A stretch of 64,000 nt of DNA from Nesterenkonia marinintestina (GTDB lineage: Bacteria > Actinomycetota > Actinomycetes > Actinomycetales > Micrococcaceae): the NCBI RefSeq assembly GCF_025420485.1, contig NZ_JAOEFD010000002.1, forward strand, positions 1 through 64,000, in the 5' to 3' direction. Below are positions 7,256-16,552 of the stretch, in pieces (within the stretch, counting starts at the first letter, position 1; every line of letters begins with the position of its first letter). The position numbers were made by a program, and so were the translations under genes. Under the pieces are notes generated by a model. That model saw only the letters and a program-made list of their open reading frames with translations, ran no database searches and was not told the DNA's origin.

Positions 7256-7978
7256 GTGGGTGATGCAGACCGAGGAGACCGCCGAACGACAGCTCGGGCC
7301 GGCGACGGGCCGGACTGGGGGGTGATCCTGCGGGGTGGGGCGCTCGTCCTCGCCGTGCTGGGAATGGTCTGGATGGCCTTCAACGTCAGCCTGCCGTCCT
7401 TGGGCACGCTGCACGCCTGGATCGAGTCCCTCGGATGGGGCGCACGGTTCGGCTTCGTCGGACTCTACGCAGTCGTCGCCATGACACCGATCCCCGTCAC
7501 GATCATGGCCATCACCGGGGGAGTGCTCTTCGGAGTCGTCGAAGGAAGCATCCTCTCCGTGATCGGAGTCATGATCGGCTGCTGGGGCGCCTATTGGGCG
7601 GCTCGGGGTCTCGGCCGCGAGACGGTGTCGAAGCTGATCGGCAGCTACGGCCCACGTGTGGAGAAGCACCTCTCGGCGGCCGGCTTCCAGGCGGTGTACA
7701 TGCTCCGGCTCCTGCCGGGCCTTCCCTATTGGCCGCTGAACTACGGCGCCGGCGCCTTCGGGGTCGGGCAGCGCGACTTCGTCGTCGCCTCACTCATCGC
7801 CTCGGTCCCCGGACAGGCATCACTCGTCGCCGTCGGCGCGTTCGTCTCCGACCCCGACCTGCTCAGCGGGATCATCGTCGCCGCGGCCTGGACTGCGGTG
7901 ATCGTGATGACCGTCTGGGCCTACCGCGCCTGGCGCGGCACCTCACGGCGTCCGCTGCCGGGATCCCAGCACCGCTGA
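7256..7978 (+). CDS. TVP38/TMEM64 family (VTT domain) membrane protein
   Basis: A 240-residue integral membrane protein. After a basic cytosolic N-terminus come about five or six hydrophobic segments (about 30-47, 65-90, 95-115, 165-190, 205-225). The VTT-domain pattern is clear: GLYAVVAMTPIPVTIMAITG, GGVLFGVVEGSILSVIG, then FQAVYMLRLLPGLPYWPLNY with the R-x-L-P motif. The family belongs to the DedA superfamily, implicated in lipid scrambling and transport. It is divergent from the DUF4245 gene with about 90 bases between. GTG 7256 is the first start in frame that keeps the short N-terminus. The substrate is unknown. Confidence 0.85.
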   Translation: MGDADRGDRRTTARAGDGPDWGVILRGGALVLAVLGMVWMAFNVSLPSLGTLHAWIESLGWGARFGFVGLYAVVAMTPIPVTIMAITGGVLFGVVEGSILSVIGVMIGCWGAYWAARGLGRETVSKLIGSYGPRVEKHLSAAGFQAVYMLRLLPGLPYWPLNYGAGAFGVGQRDFVVASLIASVPGQASLVAVGAFVSDPDLLSGIIVAAAWTAVIVMTVWAYRAWRGTSRRPLPGSQHR

Positions 7979-7983
7979 CCGGC

Positions 7984-8856
7984 TCAGGCGGTTCCGGTGG
8001 CCTCCGCCCGCCGCACCACGCGCTCCGCGTGACGGATCAGCGGGGCATCCACCATCGCACCGCGGAACTGGAACGCCCCGCCGTGTCGGGACACCTCGCC
8101 GAGCAGGGCGCGGGCGTGCTCCAGCTCCTCCTCAGTCGGAGCATAGGCCTCGCGGATCACCGCGACCTGCGCCGGGTGGATGCACGCCTTGGCGGCGAAC
8201 CCGCTGCCCACCGCATCGGCGGACTCCGCGGCGAGACCCTCGACGTCGGTGAAGTCCGCACAGATCGCATCGATGCCGACCGCACCGTGTGCGGCGGCGG
8301 CGAGCAGGACCCGCGACCGCGCCTGACGGGCCACGTCCCGGTACGTACCGTCGGGGTGCCGTGAGGAGCTGCCGCCGATGGAGGCGATCAGGTCCTCCGC
8401 GCCCCACATCAGGGCCGCGGTCGCCGGATGGGCGGCGATCTCTTCGGCCGCGACCACACCGGCGGCCGTCTCGCACAGGGCGAGCACCCCGACTCCCGGC
8501 AGCGCACGCGCGACGACGTCGACGTCGGCGGCGGACTCGGCCTTGGCCAGCATCACCCACTTCACCTCGGTCGTGGACAGGACCGCGAGGTCCTCGGAGA
8601 ACTCCTCCTCCGAGACCGGATTGACCCGCACGATCGTGCGTGCGCGCAGGGCCTCGTCGGTGCCGGCTCCGGCGGTGAGATGCTCGGCGAGGTGCCTGCG
8701 TGCCTCAGCCTTGTCGCCCGGCGCGACGGCGTCCTCGAGGTCGAGGATCACCGCATCGGACCGCTCGGCGGCCTTGGCGTAGCGCTCCGGCCGATCCGCC
8801 GGGCAGAAGAGCAGCGCGGGACCCAGGTCGAACAGCGGCGCGGCGGCATCGGTCAT
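7984..8856 (-). CDS. CitE-like beta-hydroxyacyl-CoA lyase (HpcH/HpaI family)
   Basis: A 290-residue TIM-barrel lyase with the family marks LLFCPADRPERYAKA (N-terminal CoA site), DLEDAV with acidic metal ligands, RVNP, and MWGAEDL. It ends the five-gene operon, and its ATG overlaps the MaoC stop. The gene order matches Mycobacterium tuberculosis Rv2498c-Rv2502c; Rv2498c is described as a bifunctional lyase acting on (S)-citramalyl-CoA (itaconate) and (R)-HMG-CoA (leucine). I therefore infer that this enzyme performs the last cleavage of leucine breakdown, giving acetyl-CoA and acetoacetate, in place of a classical HMG-CoA lyase, which is not seen here. ATG 8856 was preferred to the longer frame for its overlap. 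Confidence 0.85.
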   Translation of the reverse strand: MTDAAAPLFDLGPALLFCPADRPERYAKAAERSDAVILDLEDAVAPGDKAEARRHLAEHLTAGAGTDEALRARTIVRVNPVSEEEFSEDLAVLSTTEVKWVMLAKAESAADVDVVARALPGVGVLALCETAAGVVAAEEIAAHPATAALMWGAEDLIASIGGSSSRHPDGTYRDVARQARSRVLLAAAAHGAVGIDAICADFTDVEGLAAESADAVGSGFAAKACIHPAQVAVIREAYAPTEEELEHARALLGEVSRHGGAFQFRGAMVDAPLIRHAERVVRRAEATGTA

Positions 8857-9362
8857 CGGGTGTCTCCCTTCGGGGCGGCCTCGGACTTCCACAGCATCAC
8901 ATGGCGGACACACTCGGCCACCACCGTGCCGTCCTGATTGCGGCCGATGTGCCGCACGGTCACGATGCCCTGCCCGGGCCGGGACTTCGAGGCGCGCTTC
9001 TCGAGGATCTCGGACTCCGAATACAGGGTGTCCCCGTGGTACAGGGGGTGGGGGAACGTCACCGTGTCGAACCCGAGGTTCGCCACGATCGTGCCCTGGG
9101 TCAGCTGGGCCACCGATGCGCCGACGATGGTGGCCAGCGTGAACATGGAGTTCACCAGGGGCCGTCCGAAGGGCTGGGCGGCCGACCAGTGCGCATCCAG
9201 GTGCAGGGACTGGGTGTTCATCGTCATCGTGGTGAACGAGACGTTGTCCGCCTCCGTCACCGTACGTCCCGGCGCGTGCCGGTAGAGGGTGCCGACCTCG
9301 ATCTCGTCGAAGTACAGGCCCCGCTGGGCCACGACCCTCGACGGCTGTGCGTCCTCACTCAT
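8853..9362 (-). CDS. MaoC-family enoyl-CoA hydratase
   Basis: A 169-residue hot-dog-fold protein. The hydratase-2 motif region is visible as TEADNVSFTTMTMNTQSLHLD (residues about 36-56) and the second part as LTQGTIVANLGFDTV plus FPHPLYHGDTLYSESEIL. It lies between an acyl-CoA dehydrogenase and the CitE-like lyase, overlapping the latter by four bases, as Rv2499c does in M. tuberculosis. The inferred reaction is hydration of 3-methylglutaconyl-CoA to (R)-HMG-CoA, and perhaps itaconyl-CoA to citramalyl-CoA, replacing the crotonase-type hydratase of other leucine pathways. The classical D-x(4)-H dyad is partly changed (SLHLD), so substrate and mechanism need a biochemical test. Confidence 0.85.
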   Translation of the reverse strand: MSEDAQPSRVVAQRGLYFDEIEVGTLYRHAPGRTVTEADNVSFTTMTMNTQSLHLDAHWSAAQPFGRPLVNSMFTLATIVGASVAQLTQGTIVANLGFDTVTFPHPLYHGDTLYSESEILEKRASKSRPGQGIVTVRHIGRNQDGTVVAECVRHVMLWKSEAAPKGDTR

Positions 9363-9403
9363 CGTTCCTCCTCGGCGGTTCGCCCGGCGGACGGGCGTCA
9401 GGT

Positions 9404-10582
9404 TCAGAGCAGCCCGAGGCTGCGTGCGATCAGCATCAGCTGCACCTCGGTGGTGCCCTCGCCGACCTCCAGGATCTTCGAATCACGGTAGTGCCGGGAG
9501 ACGACGAACTCGTTGATGAATCCGTAGCCTCCGAACACCTGGGTGGCGTCGCGGGCGTTGTCCATCGCGGCCTCACCGGCGATGAGCTTGGCGATCGCCG
9601 CCTCGGTCTTGAAGGGCAGCCCCGCGTTCATCTTCGCCGCGGCGTCGTAGTATGCCAGCCGGGCCGAGTGGGCGCGGGCCTGCATGCGGGCGATCTTGAA
9701 GGAGATCGCCTGGTTCTTCGCGATGGGAGCCCCGAAGGTCTCCCGCTCCTTGGCGTACCGCACCGACTGGTCCACGCAGCCCTGGGCCGCGCCGGTGGCC
9801 AGTGCCGCGATGGCGATGCGCCCCTCATCGAGGATCCCCAGGAAGTTCGCGTAGCCGCGGCCGCGCTCGCCCAGCAGGTTCGCCTCCGGGACCCGCACGT
9901 CCTTCAGCGTTAGCGGGTGGGTGTCGGAGGCGTTCCAACCGACCTTGTCGTAGGCCGGCTCGGCGGTGAAGCCCTTGGTGTCGGTGGGCACCAGGATCGT
10001 CGAGATCTCCTTCTTGACCGAACCGTCCTCGCGGGTCTGCTCCCCGGTCACCGCGGTGACGGTCACCAGGGTGGAGATGTCGGTGCCGGAGTTGGTGATG
10101 AACTCCTTGGTCCCGTTGATCACCCACTGACCGTCCTCGAGGACGGCCTTGGTCCGGGTGCCGCCGGCGTCGGAGCCCGCCTCGGACTCGGTGAGGCCGA
10201 ATCCGGCCAGCTGCTCGGCGGTGGTCAGCGTCGGCAGCCAGGCCTGCTTCTGCTCCTCGGTGCCGTACCGGTAGATGGGCATCGCGCCCAGGGAGACCCC
10301 GGCCTCCAGGGTGATGGCCACCGACTGGTCCACCTTCGCGATCTCCTCCAGGGCCAGGCACAGGTGGAAGTAGTCGCCTCCCTGCCCGCCGTACTCCTCC
10401 GGAAACGGAAGGCCGAACAGGCCCATCTCGCCCATCTGGGAGATCACCTCGTACGGGAACGAGTGCTCGCGGTCGTGCCGGGCGGAGACCGGGGCGATCA
10501 CCTCCTCGGTGAACTCGCGCACCGCCTCCACCAGCGCCTGCTGCTCCTCATCGAGCTGGAACTCTGCTGCCATGGTGATCAT
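9404..10582 (-). CDS. acyl-CoA dehydrogenase (isovaleryl/branched-chain type)
   Basis: FAD enzyme of 392 residues with the whole acyl-CoA dehydrogenase architecture: an N-terminal helical domain, AGFGLTESEAGSDAGG (flavin/substrate loop, near 130-145), WVINGTKEFITN, and GGYGFINEFVVSRHYRD followed by EVGEGTTEVQ, where the Glu of EGT is the catalytic base of short- and branched-chain members. Position between the carboxylase alpha and MaoC genes matches fadE19. The inferred step is isovaleryl-CoA to 3-methylcrotonyl-CoA. ATG 10582 overlaps the carboxylase stop (ATGA); ATG 10573, with better ribosome-site spacing, is the alternative. Confidence 0.9.
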   Translation of the reverse strand: MITMAAEFQLDEEQQALVEAVREFTEEVIAPVSARHDREHSFPYEVISQMGEMGLFGLPFPEEYGGQGGDYFHLCLALEEIAKVDQSVAITLEAGVSLGAMPIYRYGTEEQKQAWLPTLTTAEQLAGFGLTESEAGSDAGGTRTKAVLEDGQWVINGTKEFITNSGTDISTLVTVTAVTGEQTREDGSVKKEISTILVPTDTKGFTAEPAYDKVGWNASDTHPLTLKDVRVPEANLLGERGRGYANFLGILDEGRIAIAALATGAAQGCVDQSVRYAKERETFGAPIAKNQAISFKIARMQARAHSARLAYYDAAAKMNAGLPFKTEAAIAKLIAGEAAMDNARDATQVFGGYGFINEFVVSRHYRDSKILEVGEGTTEVQLMLIARSLGLL

Positions 10583-12702
10583 GCCTCTCTCTCGTCCGGC
10601 CCGTCGGCCTCGTCGGACGTCTCCACCGCGGCCAGCACCTGACCGCGGGTGACCGTCTCACCGACGTCGACGGAGATCCTGGCGACTCCGTCCATCGGTG
10701 CGGTGAGCCGGTGCTCCATCTTCATCGCTTCGATCGTGACCAGTCCGTCGCCGGCGCCGACCGCATCACCGGAGGAGGCCTCGACGGCGACGACGGTGCC
10801 CGGGAGCGGCGCGGTGACCTCCGGCGCGGCGGTGACCTGCTCGGCCTCGAGCTGTGCCAGACGGCCCAGGGTCTGGGCGCGGCGGTCCAGCACGGTGACC
10901 ATGCCCGAGAACCCGCTCGACCACGCCCACACCTCGACGCCCTCCGGGCCCTCGGCGCCGCGGGCGAACACGAAGGGTACCGAGACGCCGTCGATGCTCA
11001 GCAGCACCCTGCGTCCGACGTCGCCGGGCGCCGTGCTGAGGGGGCCGAGGTCGTCGAGCCGCGCGGAGCCGTCCAGGGTCACCGAGTAGGTGACCGGCGG
11101 CTCCTCGCCGGAGGCCGGGAGCCACCGCATCAGGTGCGACGGCGCGGCGGTGCCTCCGGGGCGCCAGCCGTCGTGCCGCCATCCGGTGGGACCGGACCCG
11201 GCGCTGCGGGACTGGGTCCCGGAGGCGTCGGTCGAGAACACCCAGCGTGCGGCGGCCTCCGCGAGGCGCTCGTCGGGCGAGGGAGTCGGGAGCCGCGGCA
11301 CCATCCTGTCGATCATGGTGGTGTCCATCCGTCCGGCGCGCACGTCGGGATCGGCGGTCAGGGTCCGCAGGAAGGACAGGTTCGTCTCTACGCCGAGGAC
11401 GACGGTCTCGCCGAGGGCGCGGTGGAGTCGGGCGAAGGCCTGCTCCCGGTCCTCGCCCCAGGTGATGACCTTCGCGAGCATCGGGTCGTAGTCGGTGCCG
11501 ATCACCGTGCCGACCCGCAGCCCCGAGTCCACCCGGACCCCCTCGCCGACGGGCTCGTGCAGGGCGGAGACCGTCCCCGTGCTCGGAAGGAATCCGGCCT
11601 CCGGCACCTCGGAGTAGACCCGGGCCTCCACGGAGTGGCCGGTCAGGGTCACCTGGTGCTGGCTCAGCGTCATGGGCAGTCCGGCGGCGATGCGGATCTG
11701 CTGCTCGACCAGGTCGACTCCGGTGACCTGCTCGGTGACGGGGTGCTCGACCTGGAGTCGGGTGTTCATCTCCATGAAGTAGAAGCGCTCGGGATCCTCG
11801 TCCGAGACGAGGAACTCCACAGTGCCCGCGCCCCGATAGTCCACGCTGCGTGCGGTCTCGCAGGCGGCGGCCCCGATGCGCTCGCGGGTGGCTTCGTCCA
11901 GCAGGGACGACGGCGCCTCCTCGACGACCTTCTGGTGCCGCCGCTGCAGCGAGCACTCGCGTTCCCCGAGGTGCACCACGGATCCGTGCGCGTCGGCCAG
12001 CACCTGGACCTCGATGTGCCGCGGGGACCGGATGAGCTGTTCGATGAGCAGGGAGTCGTCGCCGAACGACGACGTCGCCACCCGCCGGGCGGTCTTCAGC
12101 GTCTCGGGCAGGTCCTCGGGCCGTTCGACGACGTGCATCCCCTTGCCGCCGCCGCCGGCCGAGGGCTTGATGAGCAGCGGGTAGGTCATCCCCTCGACGG
12201 CGGCGATCAGGGACTCGTCGTCGAGGTTCGGCTCGGAGACGCCCTCGGCCATCGGGACCCCGGCCTCGGCCACATGGTTCTTCGAGCGGATCTTGTCGCC
12301 CATCACTTCGAGGGCGTGCTCATCGGGACCGATGAAGACCAGACCGGCGTTCCGGCAGGCGCGGGCGAACTCCACGTTCTCGGAGAGGAATCCGTAGCCG
12401 GGGTGCACCGCGTCGGCGCCGGTCCGTCGGGCCGCGTCGATGACGGCGTCGACGTCCAGATAGGACTCTGCGGCCGCCGCGGGACCCACACAGACGGAGA
12501 GGTCGGCCATCCGGACGTGCTTCGCCTCGGCGTCGGCCTCGGAGTGGAGGGCTGCGGCGGTGATGCCCAGTCGGCGAAGGGTGGCGATCACTCGGCAGGC
12601 GATCTCACCCCGGTTGGCGACGAGCACGGTCGAGAACAGGGCCGTGCCGGCCGCGTCCTCCGTGGTGGTGTCGGTCGTGTCGGTGCTCATCCGGGATCTC
12701 AC
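10579..12702 (-). CDS. accA1: acyl-CoA carboxylase alpha subunit (biotin carboxylase-BCCP), methylcrotonyl-CoA type
   Basis: A 707-residue biotin-dependent subunit. The biotin carboxylase part covers residues about 22-470 ([20 protein letters not shown] at the start, [12 protein letters not shown] as ATP-grasp lysine loop, [13 protein letters not shown] as the catalytic region). A linker/BT domain follows, and the BCCP domain at the end carries the biotin-lysine motif EAMKMEH about 40 residues from the C-terminus. It pairs with the beta subunit immediately upstream. GTG 12702 overlaps that gene's stop; ATG 12690 is an alternative start. Orthology to accA1, an established 3-methylcrotonyl-CoA carboxylase component, rests on operon order. 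Cytosolic, bicarbonate- and ATP-dependent. Confidence 0.93.
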   Translation of the reverse strand: MRSRMSTDTTDTTTEDAAGTALFSTVLVANRGEIACRVIATLRRLGITAAALHSEADAEAKHVRMADLSVCVGPAAAAESYLDVDAVIDAARRTGADAVHPGYGFLSENVEFARACRNAGLVFIGPDEHALEVMGDKIRSKNHVAEAGVPMAEGVSEPNLDDESLIAAVEGMTYPLLIKPSAGGGGKGMHVVERPEDLPETLKTARRVATSSFGDDSLLIEQLIRSPRHIEVQVLADAHGSVVHLGERECSLQRRHQKVVEEAPSSLLDEATRERIGAAACETARSVDYRGAGTVEFLVSDEDPERFYFMEMNTRLQVEHPVTEQVTGVDLVEQQIRIAAGLPMTLSQHQVTLTGHSVEARVYSEVPEAGFLPSTGTVSALHEPVGEGVRVDSGLRVGTVIGTDYDPMLAKVITWGEDREQAFARLHRALGETVVLGVETNLSFLRTLTADPDVRAGRMDTTMIDRMVPRLPTPSPDERLAEAAARWVFSTDASGTQSRSAGSGPTGWRHDGWRPGGTAAPSHLMRWLPASGEEPPVTYSVTLDGSARLDDLGPLSTAPGDVGRRVLLSIDGVSVPFVFARGAEGPEGVEVWAWSSGFSGMVTVLDRRAQTLGRLAQLEAEQVTAAPEVTAPLPGTVVAVEASSGDAVGAGDGLVTIEAMKMEHRLTAPMDGVARISVDVGETVTRGQVLAAVETSDEADGPDEREA

Positions 12703-14306
12703 ATCCTGAACAGGCCGAAGCCGGGGTCGGGGAGTTCGGTCCGCGAGCAGGTCTCCAGCGCCATGGCCAGCACCCGCCGAGTGTCGACGGGGTCGATGAT
12801 CCCGTCGTCCCAGAGCCTCGCGGTCGAGTAGTAGGGCACGCCCTGCTCCTCGTACTTCGCGCGGATGGGCTCCTTGAAGGCCTCCTCATCCTCGGCGGAC
12901 CACTCCTCGCCCGCGGCTTCGAGCTGGTCGCGGCGCACGGTGGCCAGCACCGAGGAGGCCTGCTGGCCGCCCATCACCGAGATCCGGGCGTTGGGCCACA
13001 TGAACAGGAAGCGCGGAGAGTAGGCACGCCCGCACATCGAGTAGTTGCCCGCGCCGAAGGAGCCTCCGATGATGACGGTGATCTTCGGGACCCGAGTCGT
13101 GGACACCGCGGTGACCATCTTGGCGCCGTTCTTGGCGATGCCTCCGGCCTCGTATTCGCGTCCGACCATGAACCCGGAGATGTTCTGCAGGAACAGCAGC
13201 GGGATGCCGCGCTGGTCGCAGAGTTCGATGAAGTGTGCGCCCTTGAGGGAGGACTCGGAGAACAGGATCCCGTTGTTGGCGACGATCCCCACAGGGTGGC
13301 CGTCGATGTGGGCGAATCCCGTCACCAGCGTGGTGCCGTAGTCCCGCTTGAACTCGTGGAAGGCGCCGTCGTCGACGATCCGGGCGATGATCTCGTGGAC
13401 GTCGTAGGGGCGGTTCACATCGGTGGGCACGATGCCGTAGAGCTCCTCCGCCGGGCGGCGGGGCTCCAGCGGCTCGCGCACCGGCCAGGCCCGGGGGGCG
13501 GGGTCGGGGAGGGTGGCGACGATGTCGCGCAGGATCTGCAGGGCGTGGTCGTCGTCCTCGGCGATGTGGTCGGCGACTCCCGACTCCGAGGTGTGCACCT
13601 TCGCTCCGCCGAGCTCCTCGGCGGTGACGACCTCGCCGGTGGCGCTCTTCACCAGCGGCGGGCCGCCCAGGAAGATCGTGCCCTGGTTGCGGACGATGAT
13701 CGACTCGTCGCTCATCGCCGGCACGTAGGCGCCTCCCGCGGTGCAGGAGCCGAGGACCGCGGCCAGCTGGGGGATGCCCTTCGCGGAGAGGCGCGACTGG
13801 TTGTAGAAGATCCGGCCGAAGTGGTCGCGGTCGGGGAAGACCTCGTCCTGCATGGGCAGGAAGGCTCCGCCGGAGTCGACCAGGTAGAGGCACGGGAGGC
13901 GGTTCTCCTCGGCGATCTGCTGGGCGCGCAGGTGCTTCTTCACCGTCATGGGGAAGTAGGTGCCGCCCTTGACCGTGGAGTCGTTGCACACCACCATCAC
14001 CTGTCGTCCGTGGACCAGCCCGATGCCGGCGATGAGTCCCGCACCCGGGCTGGCGCCGTCGTAGAGGCCGTCGGCGGCCAGGGCGCTGATCTCGAGGAAC
14101 GGGCTGCCCTCGTCGAGGAGACGCTCCACGCGCTCGCGGGGCAGCAGGCGGCCCCGCTCGATGTGCCGTCGCCGCGACTTCTCGGGGCCTCCGAGGGCGG
14201 CCTCGTCGAGCTTGGTGCGCAGTTCGGAGGCCAGCCTGCGGTTGGCCTCGGAGTGGGCGCGGAACTCCTCGGAACGGGTGTCCGCGGCGCCGGAGAGGAT
14301 CTCCAT
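12699..14306 (-). CDS. accD1: acyl-CoA carboxylase beta subunit, methylcrotonyl-CoA type
   Basis: Carboxyltransferase subunit of 535 residues with two crotonase-fold halves. Visible marks: [17 protein letters not shown] near residue 45, [13 protein letters not shown] and [17 protein letters not shown] (N-terminal oxyanion loop), then [17 protein letters not shown] and [17 protein letters not shown] (C-terminal half). The [10 protein letters not shown] and [10 protein letters not shown] segments are those of methylcrotonyl-CoA carboxylase beta rather than propionyl-CoA carboxylase. It is the first gene of the minus-strand operon, preceded by the divergent control region with the inverted repeat at 14455-14478, so it is probably under the TetR regulator. 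Confidence 0.93.
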   Translation of the reverse strand: MEILSGAADTRSEEFRAHSEANRRLASELRTKLDEAALGGPEKSRRRHIERGRLLPRERVERLLDEGSPFLEISALAADGLYDGASPGAGLIAGIGLVHGRQVMVVCNDSTVKGGTYFPMTVKKHLRAQQIAEENRLPCLYLVDSGGAFLPMQDEVFPDRDHFGRIFYNQSRLSAKGIPQLAAVLGSCTAGGAYVPAMSDESIIVRNQGTIFLGGPPLVKSATGEVVTAEELGGAKVHTSESGVADHIAEDDDHALQILRDIVATLPDPAPRAWPVREPLEPRRPAEELYGIVPTDVNRPYDVHEIIARIVDDGAFHEFKRDYGTTLVTGFAHIDGHPVGIVANNGILFSESSLKGAHFIELCDQRGIPLLFLQNISGFMVGREYEAGGIAKNGAKMVTAVSTTRVPKITVIIGGSFGAGNYSMCGRAYSPRFLFMWPNARISVMGGQQASSVLATVRRDQLEAAGEEWSAEDEEAFKEPIRAKYEEQGVPYYSTARLWDDGIIDPVDTRRVLAMALETCSRTELPDPGFGLFRM

Positions 14307-14454
14307 GGGTCCGGTGTCCTCCGCTGGGTCGATGGGGGCGGGGTCGGTGGTGGGCAGTGTCGGTGGTCGGCGAGGTCGGTGGCCGGTGATGCTGCCGGTG
14401 GTGGAACCCGGCCCCGAGTGGGGGGCTGTACGGATCCGTCCCCGCGGCGTAGAT

Positions 14455-14478
14455 TTGAGTTAATCCTCGTTCACTGAA
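14455..14478. promoter_or_regulatory. candidate TetR operator in the divergent control region (site 1)
   Basis: Imperfect inverted repeat: left half TTGAGTTAA (14455-14463), six-base spacer, right half TTCACTGAA (14470-14478); seven of nine positions pair. It lies between the divergently read carboxylase operon and the tetR gene. The same half-site pattern with the same spacer occurs at 16474-16497 ahead of the acyl-CoA synthetase gene. Length, symmetry and the pairing of two sites in one regulon fit a TetR-family dimer. Binding is inferred. Confidence 0.65.
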
Positions 14479-14504
14479 GTCCAACCTAGTGGGGCAGGTC
14501 ACAG

Positions 14505-15245
14505 ATGTCCAGAGCCGAGACGGCGGGCCGCACCGCACTCGACGCGGCGGATCCGAGGGCGCCCTCCGCGTCCGCCGCCGCCCCGACGCGTCGCCAGGCG
14601 GAGAAGGCGCAGCGTCGTCTGGATCTGCTCGCCGCCGCCGGCCGCCTGTTCGGCCGGTACGGCTACAGCGCCGTGGCGCTCGACGAGATCGGCAGCGAGG
14701 TCGGAGTCTCCGGACAGGCCATCTATCGGCACTTCGCGGGCAAGCAGGACCTGCTCGGTCAGCTCCTGATCGGCGTCTCCGAGCGGCTGCTCGAGGCCGG
14801 ACGCGCCATCCGTTCGGAGGAGGGCGACCCCTCGGTGCGGCTGGATCGGCTGATCGCCCACCAGGTCGGCTTCGCGATGGGCAGCCCCGACATCATCCGC
14901 ATCCAGGATCAGGAGCTGCTGCGGCTGACCGACGGCGACCGGCGCCGGGTGCGTCGGATGCAGCGCGAGTACGTCGACATCTGGTCCGCCGCCCTGCAGC
15001 AGCTCCATCCCTGGGCCGGGGTGCTCGAGCTGCGCACCCGCGTCCACGCCGTGTTCGGCCTGATCAACTCCACCGAGCACTCGATGCGGCATCTGCGTGA
15101 GGCCGGGCCCGACGAGACGGCCGACAGCGCGCGGCTGCTCGCCGCCATGGCGCGTGCGGCGATCCGCGTCGAGCACAGACCCGTCGAGCACAGCCCCGTC
15201 GCGCACAGACCGGACGACCACACATCACCGACAGGAGAGGGATGA
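14505..15245 (+). CDS. TetR-family regulator of the acyl-CoA catabolic cluster
   Basis: A 246-residue regulator. The DNA-binding domain is at about residues 26-75: RRLDLLAAAGRLFGRYGYS, then VALDEIGSEVGVSGQAIYRHF, the TetR recognition helix ending in IYRHFAGKQDLL. The C-terminal domain presumably binds an acyl-CoA or related ligand. The C-terminal tail repeats an E-H-x-P-V element (VEHRPVEHSPVAHRP). It lies divergent from the carboxylase operon, as Rv2506 does in M. tuberculosis, and overlaps the next acyl-CoA dehydrogenase gene by four bases. ATG 14505 starts just after the inverted repeat 14455-14478, suggesting autoregulation. Confidence 0.9.
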   Translation: MSRAETAGRTALDAADPRAPSASAAAPTRRQAEKAQRRLDLLAAAGRLFGRYGYSAVALDEIGSEVGVSGQAIYRHFAGKQDLLGQLLIGVSERLLEAGRAIRSEEGDPSVRLDRLIAHQVGFAMGSPDIIRIQDQELLRLTDGDRRRVRRMQREYVDIWSAALQQLHPWAGVLELRTRVHAVFGLINSTEHSMRHLREAGPDETADSARLLAAMARAAIRVEHRPVEHSPVAHRPDDHTSPTGEG

Positions 15246-16408
15246 GCATGTTCGCAGGCTTCTACGACGAGATCCATGAGGAGTTCCGTGAGGTCGTCCG
15301 GGAGTTCGTCGCCCGTGAGGTGACCCCGCACTACCGGCGCTGGGACGCCGAGCATCGGATGGACCGCAGCCTCTGGGAGGCCGCGGCGGAGAACGGGCTG
15401 CTCGGCCTCGCCGTCGGGGAGGAGCACGGCGGCATGGGTCTGGACGACTACCGCTACCGCATGGTGATCGATGAGGAGCTCGCCCGGGCCGATGCGCTGG
15501 CGGTCGGGCTGGCCTTCCACCTCCATGACGACTGGGTGCTGCCGGCGGTGCTGAGGTTCGGCACCGACGCGCAGAGGGAGACCTGGCTGCCGCGCTTCAT
15601 GGACGCCTCGTTCATCACGTCGGTCGCCTGGACCGAACCGGGGGCGGGATCGGACCTGCGCGGAGTGCGCACCAAGGCCGTCCGCGACGGTGACGACTAC
15701 CTGATCAGCGGTCAGAAGACCTTCATCGGCAACGGCATCACCGGCGACGGCGCCCTGGTGCTCGCCCGCACCGACGGCTCGTCCGGCCGCGGCGGCGCCG
15801 AGTCCTTCAGCCTGTTCCTGGTCGAGAAGGAGGGGAACCCCGGGTATCGGGCCGGCACCCAGCTGGACAAGATGGGCCTGAAGGCCTCCGACACGGCGGA
15901 GCTCTTCTTCGACGAGGTCCGCGTCCCGGCGGAGAACCGGATCGGGGATGAGGGGCAGGGGCTGGCGATGATCACGCAGCTGCTCCCGCAGGGTCGGCTC
16001 GCCGTGGCCGCCTCCGCCGCGGTGGTCGCCGGCCAGGTCCTGGAGGAGACCCTCCGGTACGTGAGGGACCGCAGCGCCTTCGACTCGCCGATCACTGAGT
16101 ACCAGAACACCCGCTTCCGCCTGGCCGAGCAGCAGGTGGCCCTGGAGGCCACCCAGCACTACGTGGCCGAGACGGTCCGCCGGTTCAACGTGGGGGAGCT
16201 CGACGTCGTCGCCGCCTCCAAGGCGAAGATGTGGGCCTCGGAGCGCGCCAAGGATGCGGCCGACGTGTGCCTGCAGCTGCACGGCGGCTACGGCTACATC
16301 CTGGAGTACCCGGTGGCTCAGGCCTATCTGGCGGTGCGGCTGCTGACCATCTTCGGCGGCACCTCGGAGATCCTGCGCGAGACCGTCGCCGCGGACATGC
16401 TGAGCTGA
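15242..16408 (+). CDS. acyl-CoA dehydrogenase, second in the cluster
   Basis: A 388-residue flavoprotein. Family marks: VAWTEPGAGSDLRGVRTKA (substrate/flavin loop), DDYLISGQKTFIGNG, LHGGYGYILEYPVAQAYLAVR and IFGGTSEILRE. Unlike the dehydrogenase at 9404-10582, the position of the usual catalytic Glu is glycine (FGGT), as in long-chain or FadE-like enzymes. The alternative helix-G base position reads LPQGRL, where long-chain enzymes carry Q-E-R. The catalytic base is therefore not obvious. The start ATG overlaps the tetR stop, so both are one transcript. The substrate is unknown, but the cluster suggests a branched-chain or medium-chain acyl-CoA. Confidence 0.88.
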   Translation: MSMFAGFYDEIHEEFREVVREFVAREVTPHYRRWDAEHRMDRSLWEAAAENGLLGLAVGEEHGGMGLDDYRYRMVIDEELARADALAVGLAFHLHDDWVLPAVLRFGTDAQRETWLPRFMDASFITSVAWTEPGAGSDLRGVRTKAVRDGDDYLISGQKTFIGNGITGDGALVLARTDGSSGRGGAESFSLFLVEKEGNPGYRAGTQLDKMGLKASDTAELFFDEVRVPAENRIGDEGQGLAMITQLLPQGRLAVAASAAVVAGQVLEETLRYVRDRSAFDSPITEYQNTRFRLAEQQVALEATQHYVAETVRRFNVGELDVVAASKAKMWASERAKDAADVCLQLHGGYGYILEYPVAQAYLAVRLLTIFGGTSEILRETVAADMLS

Positions 16409-16473
16409 CCCGGCGGGCGACCGCAGAGCTGTTGTGAGCCCGGTCACGCAGTGCTAGGTTGAGGGCAGCGCAG

Positions 16474-16497
16474 TTGAGTTGAGCACCGTTAACTGAA
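16474..16497. promoter_or_regulatory. candidate TetR operator upstream of the acyl-CoA synthetase gene (site 2)
   Basis: Inverted repeat: left half TTGAGTTGA (16474-16482), six-base spacer, right half TTAACTGAA (16489-16497). It matches site 1 (14455-14478) in half-site sequence, symmetry and spacing. It sits 56 bases before the ATG of the synthetase gene and about 65 bases after the preceding dehydrogenase gene, so the synthetase and CoA-transferase genes probably have their own promoter under the same regulator. Confidence 0.65.
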
Positions 16498-16552
16498 ATG
16501 GACCTCACCGGCGCGCACCGGCGTCCGCCGACTTCGGAAGGGGAGACCGCAG

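Noticed and set aside
10711-12831. 706-residue plus-strand frame opposite the carboxylase alpha subunit
   Set aside because: Mirror of the accA1 gene; His/Gly/Asp-rich composition typical of the antisense of high-GC coding DNA.
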